Both the position numbers and the translations under genes were made by a program. This document shows, in pieces, positions 36,890 through 44,225 of a DNA stretch of 64,000 nt. Source of the stretch: Candidatus Gastranaerophilales bacterium (lineage in GTDB: Bacteria; Cyanobacteriota; Vampirovibrionia; Gastranaerophilales; Gastranaerophilaceae). Where the stretch lies: contig CALUPY010000006.1 in the NCBI GenBank assembly GCA_944322755.1, forward strand, positions 24,157 through 88,156. The letters run 5' to 3'. The notes beneath the pieces are model-generated. The model was not told where the DNA came from. It was given only the letters and a program-made list of their open reading frames with translations, and searched no databases. Each line of letters starts with the position of its first letter. Position 1 is the stretch's first letter.

Positions 36890-37921
36890 ATGAATGAAAC
36901 AATCCTGCATGATAAAAAAATAATAGACGTTGTAAAATACAGATGGGTATGGTTTAGCCTTTCATTTTTACTGGTTGTGCCAGGTCTTATTGCTATGGGC
37001 TATTCAATGTTGAAATATCCGACGCATTTTCCTGTAAAAGTCGGTATTGATTTCACAGGCGGTACAATTACCCAGTATACGGTTTCGGATGACGTCAGCA
37101 ATAATGAAATCGGAAAAATAAGGACAAATCTGGAAAAAGCAGGTATCGAAAGTCCTGTTATTCAGGTTTTAAAATCTAATAATGCCATAACAAAAAATAC
37201 GGACAAAAAAAATAACATAGGCAGTATTATTTCAATAAAGACTGCTTTCCAAAGTAACGATAAACTATCTGAACAAAAAATAGCAACTGTTATAAAAAAA
37301 GACTATCCAAATGCTGAACTGGTTCAGGTAAGTTCAATCGGGCCGACGCTTGGCAGTGAATTATTCAAGAATTCAATGTTTGCAGTTATCCTAGCTTTCG
37401 TCGGTATTGTTGCTTATCTTACAATACGTTTTCAGCTTGATTATGCGGTTATTGCGATTATATCCCTTGCACATGACGCTTTGTTTGTTCTCGGTGTATT
37501 TTCTATTTTAGGTATATTATTCGATGTTCATATTGATGCACTGTTTATAACAGCTGTTCTGACTGTCATTGGTTTTTCTAACCACGATACAATCGTTGTT
37601 TTTGACCGTATCAGAGAAAACTGCAGATTTCTCGCGAAAAAGGCAAGTTTCCCTGAAATAGTAAACGCCAGTGTTAACCAGACTTTAGCTAGAAGTATAA
37701 ATACTTCCTTAACCACATTAATTACTCTTGCCGCTTTATACCTCTTCGGCGGTGAAACAACAAAAGAATTCGTATTTGCGATGATAGTCGGTATTGCTAT
37801 CGGTACATATTCTAGTATTTTCTTTGCAAGTACACTGCTCGACTGGTGGAGAGAAAGACAGGACTCAAAAGGCGGCAAGTCGTCGGGTGCTGCAAAAGCT
37901 AAAGAAGGAGCTATTGCTTAG
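36890..37921 (+). CDS. secF: Protein translocase subunit SecF
   Basis: A 343-residue partner of SecD: membrane helix, GIDFTGGTITQY, periplasmic insertion of about 100 residues, and five C-terminal helices with the NDTIVVFDRIRE-type motif (SNHDTIVVFDRIREN). AAGGAGAATATAAAC precedes the ATG. The C-terminal tail is Lys/Gly/Ala-rich. The next gene starts three bases after the stop. Confidence 0.94.
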   Translation: MNETILHDKKIIDVVKYRWVWFSLSFLLVVPGLIAMGYSMLKYPTHFPVKVGIDFTGGTITQYTVSDDVSNNEIGKIRTNLEKAGIESPVIQVLKSNNAITKNTDKKNNIGSIISIKTAFQSNDKLSEQKIATVIKKDYPNAELVQVSSIGPTLGSELFKNSMFAVILAFVGIVAYLTIRFQLDYAVIAIISLAHDALFVLGVFSILGILFDVHIDALFITAVLTVIGFSNHDTIVVFDRIRENCRFLAKKASFPEIVNASVNQTLARSINTSLTTLITLAALYLFGGETTKEFVFAMIVGIAIGTYSSIFFASTLLDWWRERQDSKGGKSSGAAKAKEGAIA

Positions 37922-37924
37922 AGC

Positions 37925-38365
37925 ATGTCTTGCGAAAAAAAACTCAAAAAATCAGATATGTCTCTGGCTCAGTTTGTGTCAGAAACCAGAGAAAAAATTG
38001 GTCTTTCACAGACAGGTCTGGCTAAAAAAAGCAGCCTTCCTCTAAAGACTATTGAGGAAATAGAAAGCGGAGAAGAACTGTTTTTGGCTTCGACTATAAG
38101 ACAAAAGCTTGCGAGAGGTTTGAAGCTTAACCCTTCTGATATCAAAGTTCACGAAAAACATCCGGACTTGTCATTGCTGCCAGAAACCGAGCAGATTTCA
38201 ATAATAAAAGAACGAATACTCTATCACGATGTAGAAGATTTGAGATGTCCGGTTTGTGATTCTAAATTAATAACCAGAATTGCTAAAATGTATGATCTTG
38301 AGGACAATCTTATACTCGTTCCCAAGGCCAGATGCGAAAAGTGTCCGTTCCAGATAAAAGGTTAA
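37925..38365 (+). CDS. XRE-type helix-turn-helix protein with C-terminal zinc ribbon
   Basis: A 146-residue protein. Residues about 14-70 look like an XRE/Cro helix-turn-helix (FVSETREKIGLSQTGLAKKS, then LKTIEEIESGEE). The C-terminus has CPVCDSK and CEKCPF, a probable four-cysteine zinc ribbon. It is placed three bases after secF, so likely co-transcribed with the translocase genes. Function unknown; DNA-binding regulator is the simplest reading. Confidence 0.72.
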   Translation: MSCEKKLKKSDMSLAQFVSETREKIGLSQTGLAKKSSLPLKTIEEIESGEELFLASTIRQKLARGLKLNPSDIKVHEKHPDLSLLPETEQISIIKERILYHDVEDLRCPVCDSKLITRIAKMYDLEDNLILVPKARCEKCPFQIKG

Positions 38366-38403
38366 TATTTGTATAAAACGGCATTATATAGTAATATTGA
38401 TGT

Positions 38404-38790
38404 ATGTTAAACGTACTTGCTGTATTTTTTGGCGGCGGCCTGGGGTCGCTATTAAGATATCTGGTTAATACTCTTTTCACCAGATACAATATATTAAAAT
38501 TTCCATATGCGACACTGTTTGTTAATATAACAGGAAGTTTTATACTCGGGGCATTGTTCGCAATTTTTATTCAAAAGACGGACATTCATCCGGCTCTGAG
38601 GTTAGCTTTGTCCGTCGGGTTTTGCGGTGGATTAACAACTTTTTCAACATTTTCTGTTGAGACATTTGAAATTCTAAAAAACGGACAAATTCTAAGTGCA
38701 TGTTTATATATAATAATCAGCGTTGCCGCCTGCATTGTTGCGGCTGGTGCAGGATATTATTCGGGAGGCAGTATTGGAAAGTATGTATAA
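38404..38790 (+). CDS. crcB: Fluoride channel CrcB/Fluc
   Basis: A 128-residue four-helix membrane protein with the family motifs GGGLGSLLRYLVN, NITGSFILGAL and GFCGGLTTFSTFSVE. Fluc channels export fluoride as dimers. No fluoride riboswitch is visible upstream. The stop overlaps the next start by eight bases. Confidence 0.92.
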   Translation: MLNVLAVFFGGGLGSLLRYLVNTLFTRYNILKFPYATLFVNITGSFILGALFAIFIQKTDIHPALRLALSVGFCGGLTTFSTFSVETFEILKNGQILSACLYIIISVAACIVAAGAGYYSGGSIGKYV

Positions 38791-39712
38791 AACGAAAATT
38801 ATATTTTTCGGAATGCCTGATATGGCATTAGTTTGTCTGAGCAAACTTGTGCAAGAAGAACTTAATGTTATAGGTGTAGTTCCGCCCCATCATTCTGACC
38901 CGACATACAATCTTATGTGCCAATACACAAACAGCTGCGGGCTGAATATCATTAATTACGAAAAATCTTTAGATGAGCCTGACTTTTTAAATAAAATTAA
39001 GATTCTTAATCCGGATGTCGGTATTGTATGTTCATACAATAGAAAATTTCCGCCTGCTTTATTAAAAACAGTGAAAGGCGGAATTATTAACTGTCATCCT
39101 TCTCTGCTTCCTGATTACAGAGGAGGAAATCCGTATTCAAACGTAATTTTAAACGGAGAAAAAGAAACAGGTATAACCCTTCACTATATGGATGAAAATT
39201 TTGATACAGGAAATATTATATGGCAGAGAAAAGTAGCTATATCTCCTAAAGAGACAATGGGTACTTTGTTTAATAAACAGAATTACATAGCGGCTGACAT
39301 GATAGCGGAATTTTTCAAAAAATATGAAACTAATCCAAATCCTGTTTCCACTCCACAGCCGCAAGGTGATTTTAAAAAAGCACCTGTTATTGACAGCAAA
39401 AATTATAAAAACTATATTAACTGGGAAAACAGCGCGGAAGAGATAGAAAGATTTGTCAGAGCTTTGAATCCATTTATCTCTGCAATGACGACTTTCAGAG
39501 GCATTTTTGTAAAAGTCTATTCTTCTGATGTTGTCCACAAAAAAGCAAAATATCCGCCGGGTTCTGTGTGTTATGCAAAAGATATACTCGGTATAGCAAC
39601 CGGGGATGGGATTCTGGAAATCAAGGTACTGCAGTTCGGTTCATATATGATTACAGATGCAAAAGAATTTATAAACACATTTAAGCCGCAGCCGGGAGAA
39701 ATTTTAAGATAA
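38783..39712 (+). CDS. Formyltransferase-family protein (Fmt/sugar formyltransferase-like)
   Basis: A 309-residue protein using 10-formyl-THF. The start at 38783 (MYKTKIIFFGMPDMAL) overlaps crcB and fits the family N-terminus. The catalytic block is INCHPSLLPDYRGGNPY and later LHYMDENFDTGNII (Asn, His and Asp all present). A C-terminal OB-like domain follows (RALNPFISAMTTFRG ... GEILR). It resembles methionyl-tRNA formyltransferase, but the divergent N-terminal region (PPHHSDPTYN) suggests a sugar or other amine may be the substrate. Its last base overlaps the next ATG. Confidence 0.75.
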   Translation: MYKTKIIFFGMPDMALVCLSKLVQEELNVIGVVPPHHSDPTYNLMCQYTNSCGLNIINYEKSLDEPDFLNKIKILNPDVGIVCSYNRKFPPALLKTVKGGIINCHPSLLPDYRGGNPYSNVILNGEKETGITLHYMDENFDTGNIIWQRKVAISPKETMGTLFNKQNYIAADMIAEFFKKYETNPNPVSTPQPQGDFKKAPVIDSKNYKNYINWENSAEEIERFVRALNPFISAMTTFRGIFVKVYSSDVVHKKAKYPPGSVCYAKDILGIATGDGILEIKVLQFGSYMITDAKEFINTFKPQPGEILR

Positions 39713-40542
39713 TGAATAAACTTAATTTTACAACAGCAGGTCAGCCTATTTGCACAGAAGGTGCAGGTTATGAAAGAGCTTTTGAAATATTGGAAGAACT
39801 GAAGCTTGACGGAATGGAACTGGAATTTGTGCACGGTGTCAGGATGTCTCCGCCAAACCAAAAGCTCGTAAAAGAACTTTCTAAAACAAAAGATATGGTT
39901 TTGACAGCTCATGGGCCTTATTACATAAACCTAAATTCAAAAGAGGAAGACAAAATAGAGGCAAGCAAAAAACGTATAATTGATACTGCAAAAATGGCAG
40001 AATCTCTTGGTGCATACAGTATTACGTATCATGCGGCATTTTATATGGGAATGGATAAAGAAGAAGTATATAAAAAAATTGAAAAATCGATGGCAGAAAT
40101 CACTGAAACATTGCAAAAAGAAGATATAAAAATATGGGTAAGACCGGAGACAACCGGTAAAGCTACCCAATGGGGCGATGTTGATGAGATAGTCAAACTT
40201 TCAAAAACTTTTGAACAGGTGCTTCCGTGCGTGGATTTTTCCCATCTTCATGCCAGAACAAATGGAGAATACAATACTTATGACGAATTTGCAAAAGTAT
40301 TTGAAAGAATCGGCAATGAAATAGGACAATACGCACTGGAAAATTTCCATGCGCATATAGCCGGCATAGAATATGGAGAAAAGGGTGAAAAAAAACATCT
40401 GCTTCTTGAAGAAAGTGATATGAACTATAAAGATTTGATGAAAGCATTTAAGGCTTTTAATGTAAAAGGGGTGGTTGTTTGCGAAAGCCCTATTATGGAG
40501 AAAGATGCGGTACTTTTGAAAACATATTATGAAAGCTTATGA
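39712..40542 (+). CDS. Endonuclease IV-like / sugar isomerase TIM-barrel protein
   Basis: A 276-residue xylose-isomerase-like TIM barrel of the AP-endonuclease-2 superfamily. Putative metal ligands occur in the usual order: TAHGPYYINL, TYHAAFY, RPETTGK, VDFSHLHAR, NFHAHIAG and CESPIMEKD. These correspond to the zinc residues of endonuclease IV, so DNA repair at abasic sites is likely; sugar isomerases of the same fold are the alternative. TAATG overlap with the formyltransferase suggests coupling. It converges on the HNH gene with a six-base overlap. Confidence 0.75.
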   Translation: MNKLNFTTAGQPICTEGAGYERAFEILEELKLDGMELEFVHGVRMSPPNQKLVKELSKTKDMVLTAHGPYYINLNSKEEDKIEASKKRIIDTAKMAESLGAYSITYHAAFYMGMDKEEVYKKIEKSMAEITETLQKEDIKIWVRPETTGKATQWGDVDEIVKLSKTFEQVLPCVDFSHLHARTNGEYNTYDEFAKVFERIGNEIGQYALENFHAHIAGIEYGEKGEKKHLLLEESDMNYKDLMKAFKAFNVKGVVVCESPIMEKDAVLLKTYYESL

Positions 40543-41040
40543 TGCCCATTTTCCCCAGTATTCAGAGTCGTCCGAACATTTTTGCATTTCAAATTTCATG
40601 AAATCTTTAGGGCGGCAAGGTCGTTTCATCAGCTTCATACCTGCTTCTTTCGGCGTTTTGTCAGCTTTGTACTGGTTGCACTCTTTACAGCAGGTGACTA
40701 TATTTTCCCATATATCAGGCCCGAGACGGGATTTTGGATATACATGGTCAAGTGTCAGTTCTTTTGCGCTGAACTTTCTGCCGCAATACTGACAGGTATA
40801 ATCATCTCGTGCAAAAATATTTTCCTTACTAAAAGGCAGTTCCAAATGTGGAACTGCGACTGCATAGTTTAGCTTTATAACTCTGGGTATAAGAGTGTTG
40901 TCTATATTAATCATGTCTTCAATATTACGTATACTCTCATCCCATCTGGCTTTCCCCTTCATTAATAAAACAAGTGCCCGTTTCCAGCTGCAAATCCGTA
41001 ACGGTTTGTTTTCAGAACTCAACAAAAGCACTTTGCTCAT
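40537..41040 (-). CDS. HNH endonuclease-family protein
   Basis: A 167-residue protein with an intact HNH module: CQYCGRKF, LTLDHVYPKSRLG, ENIVTCCKECNQYK. The N-terminus (VLLLSSENKPLRICSWKRALVLLMKGKA) is typical of a conserved group common in cyanobacteria and Bacteroidetes, not associated with introns. It probably nicks or binds DNA; the biological role of the group is not established. Confidence 0.85.
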   Translation of the reverse strand: MSKVLLLSSENKPLRICSWKRALVLLMKGKARWDESIRNIEDMINIDNTLIPRVIKLNYAVAVPHLELPFSKENIFARDDYTCQYCGRKFSAKELTLDHVYPKSRLGPDIWENIVTCCKECNQYKADKTPKEAGMKLMKRPCRPKDFMKFEMQKCSDDSEYWGKWAS

Positions 41041-41164
41041 AATTTGAATTTTCCTTTATTACATTTGTAGTATAACATATTTTTATAAAAATATTAACCC
41101 CTAAAATCCTTTGTATTAAACTTTCTTTACGTATTTTTAACAGATTTATGATAAAATAACGCTG

Positions 41165-41989
41165 ATGAAAAGAGTGTTGAAAATTACGGGTTATTTTATA
41201 TTAATTATTGGTGCATTATCTATGATTGCGCCGTTTTTGTGGATGGTTAGTGTATCTTTCATGACACAAGGACAAATATTTGCACAGCAGCCTGAACTTA
41301 TTCCTCATCCGTTTATACTTTCAAATTATTCTAATATATTTCATAAAATACCGTTTACAATTTATTTTTTAAACAGCTCAGTAGTTTCAATCCTAACAAC
41401 GATTTTTCAGGTTTTATTTTCAGCAATGGCTGGATATGCCTTTGCAAGAGCAAAATTTAGGTATAAAAACGCCTTATTTTTCTTATTTCTTGTCACTATG
41501 ATGGTACCGCCTCAGGTTAATATCATACCTTTATTCTTTCTTATGAGAACTTTTAACTGGATAGACACTTATCAGGCTCTTATTTTGCCAGGATTGTTTG
41601 GAGGATTCGGTGTATTTCTTATGCGTCAGTGGTTTTTGGGTATGAATTCGGAAATTGAAGATTCAGCCAAAATTGACGGATGCAATTTTGTTCAGACTTT
41701 TTTTAGAATAGCATTGCCGTCGTCACTGCCTGCGTTAGTGACACTTTCTATATTCACACTAATTACAACATGGAATAGTTTTATGTGGCCGTTAATTGTA
41801 ACAAACTCAGCTTCTATAACGACTTTGCCAGTTGCTCTGGCTCAATTTAAAGGCAGTTTTAGAGAAATTATACAGTGGGGTGATTTAATGGCATGTTCAG
41901 TAGTCCTCTCTGTGCCTGTGATAACAATATTTATTCTGGGAAAAAAATATTTTATAAAAGACATTCTTGCCGGAGGATTGAAAGAATAG
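41165..41989 (+). CDS. Carbohydrate ABC transporter permease (MalG/UgpE type)
   Basis: A 274-residue permease with six predicted membrane helices and the EAA loop EIEDSAKIDGCNFVQTFFRIALPSSLPAL-type motif (Glu, Asp-Gly and Leu-Pro spacing conserved), which docks the ATPase. It begins MKRVLKITGYFILI. Partners (solute-binding protein, second permease, ATPase) are absent on both sides, so it is either an orphan or works with a distant operon. A plausible promoter (TTTACG, 17 bp, TGATAA) lies directly upstream. Confidence 0.85.
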   Translation: MKRVLKITGYFILIIGALSMIAPFLWMVSVSFMTQGQIFAQQPELIPHPFILSNYSNIFHKIPFTIYFLNSSVVSILTTIFQVLFSAMAGYAFARAKFRYKNALFFLFLVTMMVPPQVNIIPLFFLMRTFNWIDTYQALILPGLFGGFGVFLMRQWFLGMNSEIEDSAKIDGCNFVQTFFRIALPSSLPALVTLSIFTLITTWNSFMWPLIVTNSASITTLPVALAQFKGSFREIIQWGDLMACSVVLSVPVITIFILGKKYFIKDILAGGLKE

Positions 41990-42001
41990 TATAAGCATAC
42001 T

Positions 42002-42166
42002 CTATTTATGAAGATTCTCCAATGCAAATTTTATACATTGAACAATAAATTCATTACGACTTATATTTACGTCACCGGAGAGTTCATCCAGTGTCTTTAA
42101 TATTTCGACGTCTAATCTTATACTTATAACAGCTTTTTCTTGCTTAATTGGTCTGAAGTTCGTCAT
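42002..42166 (-). CDS. Ribbon-helix-helix (CopG/Arc-like) small protein, 54 residues
   Basis: A short gene ending 12 bases from the permease stop, tail to tail. The product begins MTNFRPIKQEKA, then the beta strand VISIRLDVEIL, helix KTLDELSGDV, turn NISRNEF and helix IVQCIKFALENLHK, the classic RHH layout. Such proteins bind DNA as dimers and are often antitoxins or copy regulators. No toxin gene is adjacent. The Shine-Dalgarno is weak (AAAAGAGATATG). The domain match is good for so short a protein. Confidence 0.75.
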   Translation of the reverse strand: MTNFRPIKQEKAVISIRLDVEILKTLDELSGDVNISRNEFIVQCIKFALENLHK

Positions 42167-42542
42167 ATTTTATCATATCTCTTTTATGTAATTGTATTTG
42201 ATATGAAGCGCCAAATATATATTCAAAATATGAATACAAATAGTATTGCTTTTTTAAAGACTATGCGTTAATATGCTTATATAATTAAAATAGAAAGGTT
42301 TTTATGTGTGATTTTACTTGTTTTTTAAAGGCATTTGCCTTTAGATTTTGTGACTAAAATTAAAATAACTAAACTTTACTTTTTAAAATGAGCAATAATG
42401 AATTAATTAGAATAATTGCCCAACTGGGGAATATAAAAAATTGAAAAGGCGAATTACAATTTAAAGTCCAGGGCTGATGAATAAGAGCCCCCATTTTTTT
42501 CCTTTTAATTTATAGATATTGCTATCCTAATAATAAAATAGT
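42167..42542 (+). other. Region with promoter, two mini-ORFs and terminator
   Basis: No gene longer than 20 codons. It holds a good promoter-like pair (TTGCTT 42246-42251, 17 bp, TAATAT 42269-42274), GAAAGG followed by a 17-codon ORF (42304-42357, MCDFTCFLKAFAFRFCD) overlapping a palindrome TAAAGGCA-TT-TGCCTTTA (42326-42343), an 18-codon ORF (42388-42444, MSNNELIRIIAQLGNIKN), and a hairpin plus T-run (42471-42500). It could be a small RNA or leader upstream of the kinase gene. Confidence 0.4.
42471..42500 (+). terminator. Terminator-like hairpin before the histidine kinase gene
   Basis: Stem GGGCT / AGCCC with loop GATGAATAAG, then CCA and seven T residues. Short stem; moderate support. Confidence 0.5.
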
Positions 42543-43976
42543 ATGAAAGAAATTTGTATGAAAAAAAAACAAAACAAAATTCTTATTGTTGATGACAATA
42601 GTTCTATTGCAGTCCTTGTAAAACAAATTTTCAAAGACGAGAATTATAAGATAGATTCATATACAAATCCAGTAGATGCACTTATTTCTACAGAACAAGA
42701 AAAGTATGATTTATTACTGCTCGATATTGTTATGCCGGAAATGGATGGTTTTAAGTTTGCAAAACAGTTTACAGTACATCATCCGGAAACTCCTATAATT
42801 TTTATAAGCGGCTATGGTAACAAGGAAAAAAATCAGGTAAAAAGCTATGATATGGGTTCATACGGTTATATTGAAAAACCTATTAATATAAAAACCATCA
42901 AGGCTAAAATCAAAAGTATTATAAAAATAAAACTCCTAAAAGATGAGCTGATTAGTGAAAAAGAAAAGCTGGATAATATTTTTAAGTTTTCTGACGATGA
43001 AATAATTCTTACAGATGAAAATTTTAATACCGTTTCGAGAAACAACCGTTTTTTTCCGATTGATATGAAAAATTTTTTTGATACATTAAACTATCTTGGT
43101 TTAAAAAATGAATGTTCTTTAATTTCAAATTTCAAAATTTCCGATGATTCACATATATTGCTAAATATAAATATACCCGGACGGTATACAAACGCAAATA
43201 TCTCTAAAATATATGATACTGAAGGTGATAGAATTGGTTTTTTGATAATAATCAGGGATGTTACAGAAACAGTAAAAATTGAACGTCAAAAAAAACAGTT
43301 TATAGCTACACTTACACATGATTTGAAAACTCCGGTCAGAGCAGAAGAAAGAGCACTGCAAATGCTTATCAACGGAGATTTTGGAGAAATAAAAAAAGAA
43401 CAAAAAGAAATCTTAAAAGAACTTCTTGCCTCCTCAAAATTTATGGGCAGAATGACGGACAATCTTCTTACAAAATATAAAATAGAAAATGAAAGCTTTA
43501 AAATAAGAAAAGAATATAATTCATTAAAAAAAACTATTGAAAAATGTGTTGACAGCATAAAATATATTTTAGAATCTAAAAGGCAGGTATTAATAGTAAA
43601 TTACAAAACCGAACATGAATATTTTTTTTATGATGATATTGAGTTCAGCAGAGTTCTTATAAATCTGATATCTAATGCATCGGAATATTCCCAAATAAAA
43701 AAAAGGATTACTCTGACTGTTTCGGAAAAAGATAATCAAGTCAGTATAGCTATTAAAGACAATGGGTTTGGTATACCTGATGATGAAATAGAATATATCT
43801 TCGATGAATTTCATTCATCAGCAAAAAGATTTAAAAAAGTCGGTTCCGGACTCGGATTGTTTATTACAAAAAAAATAATAGAGGCACACAACGGCTCTAT
43901 TTCTGTAAAATCTACTTATGGAAAAGGCAGTGAATTTACAGTTTTAATTCCTCAGGAAAACTTATCTGAGGTATAG
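42543..43976 (+). CDS. Response-regulator/histidine-kinase fusion protein
   Basis: A 477-residue cytosolic signalling protein. Residues about 12-130 form a receiver domain (ILIVDDNSS, phospho-acceptor Asp61 in LLLLDIVMPEMDG, Lys in YIEKP). A PAS-like middle region follows (FKFSDDEIILTDENFNTVS to FLIIIRDVTE). The kinase core has His259 in IATLTHDLKTPV, NLISNAS (N box), DNGFGIP (G1) and GSGLGLFI (G2). There is no membrane segment. Receiver-first fusions take input from another kinase and pass it on. No partner regulator is adjacent. ATG 42558 is an alternative start. Confidence 0.9.
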   Translation: MKEICMKKKQNKILIVDDNSSIAVLVKQIFKDENYKIDSYTNPVDALISTEQEKYDLLLLDIVMPEMDGFKFAKQFTVHHPETPIIFISGYGNKEKNQVKSYDMGSYGYIEKPINIKTIKAKIKSIIKIKLLKDELISEKEKLDNIFKFSDDEIILTDENFNTVSRNNRFFPIDMKNFFDTLNYLGLKNECSLISNFKISDDSHILLNINIPGRYTNANISKIYDTEGDRIGFLIIIRDVTETVKIERQKKQFIATLTHDLKTPVRAEERALQMLINGDFGEIKKEQKEILKELLASSKFMGRMTDNLLTKYKIENESFKIRKEYNSLKKTIEKCVDSIKYILESKRQVLIVNYKTEHEYFFYDDIEFSRVLINLISNASEYSQIKKRITLTVSEKDNQVSIAIKDNGFGIPDDEIEYIFDEFHSSAKRFKKVGSGLGLFITKKIIEAHNGSISVKSTYGKGSEFTVLIPQENLSEV

Positions 43977-44225
43977 TATATTTTGCTATATCATAGATGT
44001 AATTTTTTATTATATTTTTATGTTTTTGCGTCTTAAAAAAAACAGATGTTTGGTTCTTTGGTATAGGAAAACGGACATCTGTAACATTAATTTTTTTCTC
44101 ACTCATAACTTTTTATTTAACCGTTTGATTACATTAACAATATCTGATTAAATGTTGTAAAATACCTTGCTCTTTTGGGAGATTTTAAGGATACTTAATA
44201 TATGGATTTGAATTAGATTTTTTAA

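Noticed and set aside
38366..38403. Possible fluoride riboswitch before crcB
   Set aside because: Only 38 bases separate the genes, and no crcB motif is present.
43936..44106. Minus-strand ORF of 56 codons (starts MSEKKINVTDVRFPIPKN)
   Set aside because: Protein-like composition, but no Shine-Dalgarno and it overlaps the histidine kinase 3' end; not enough support to call it a gene.
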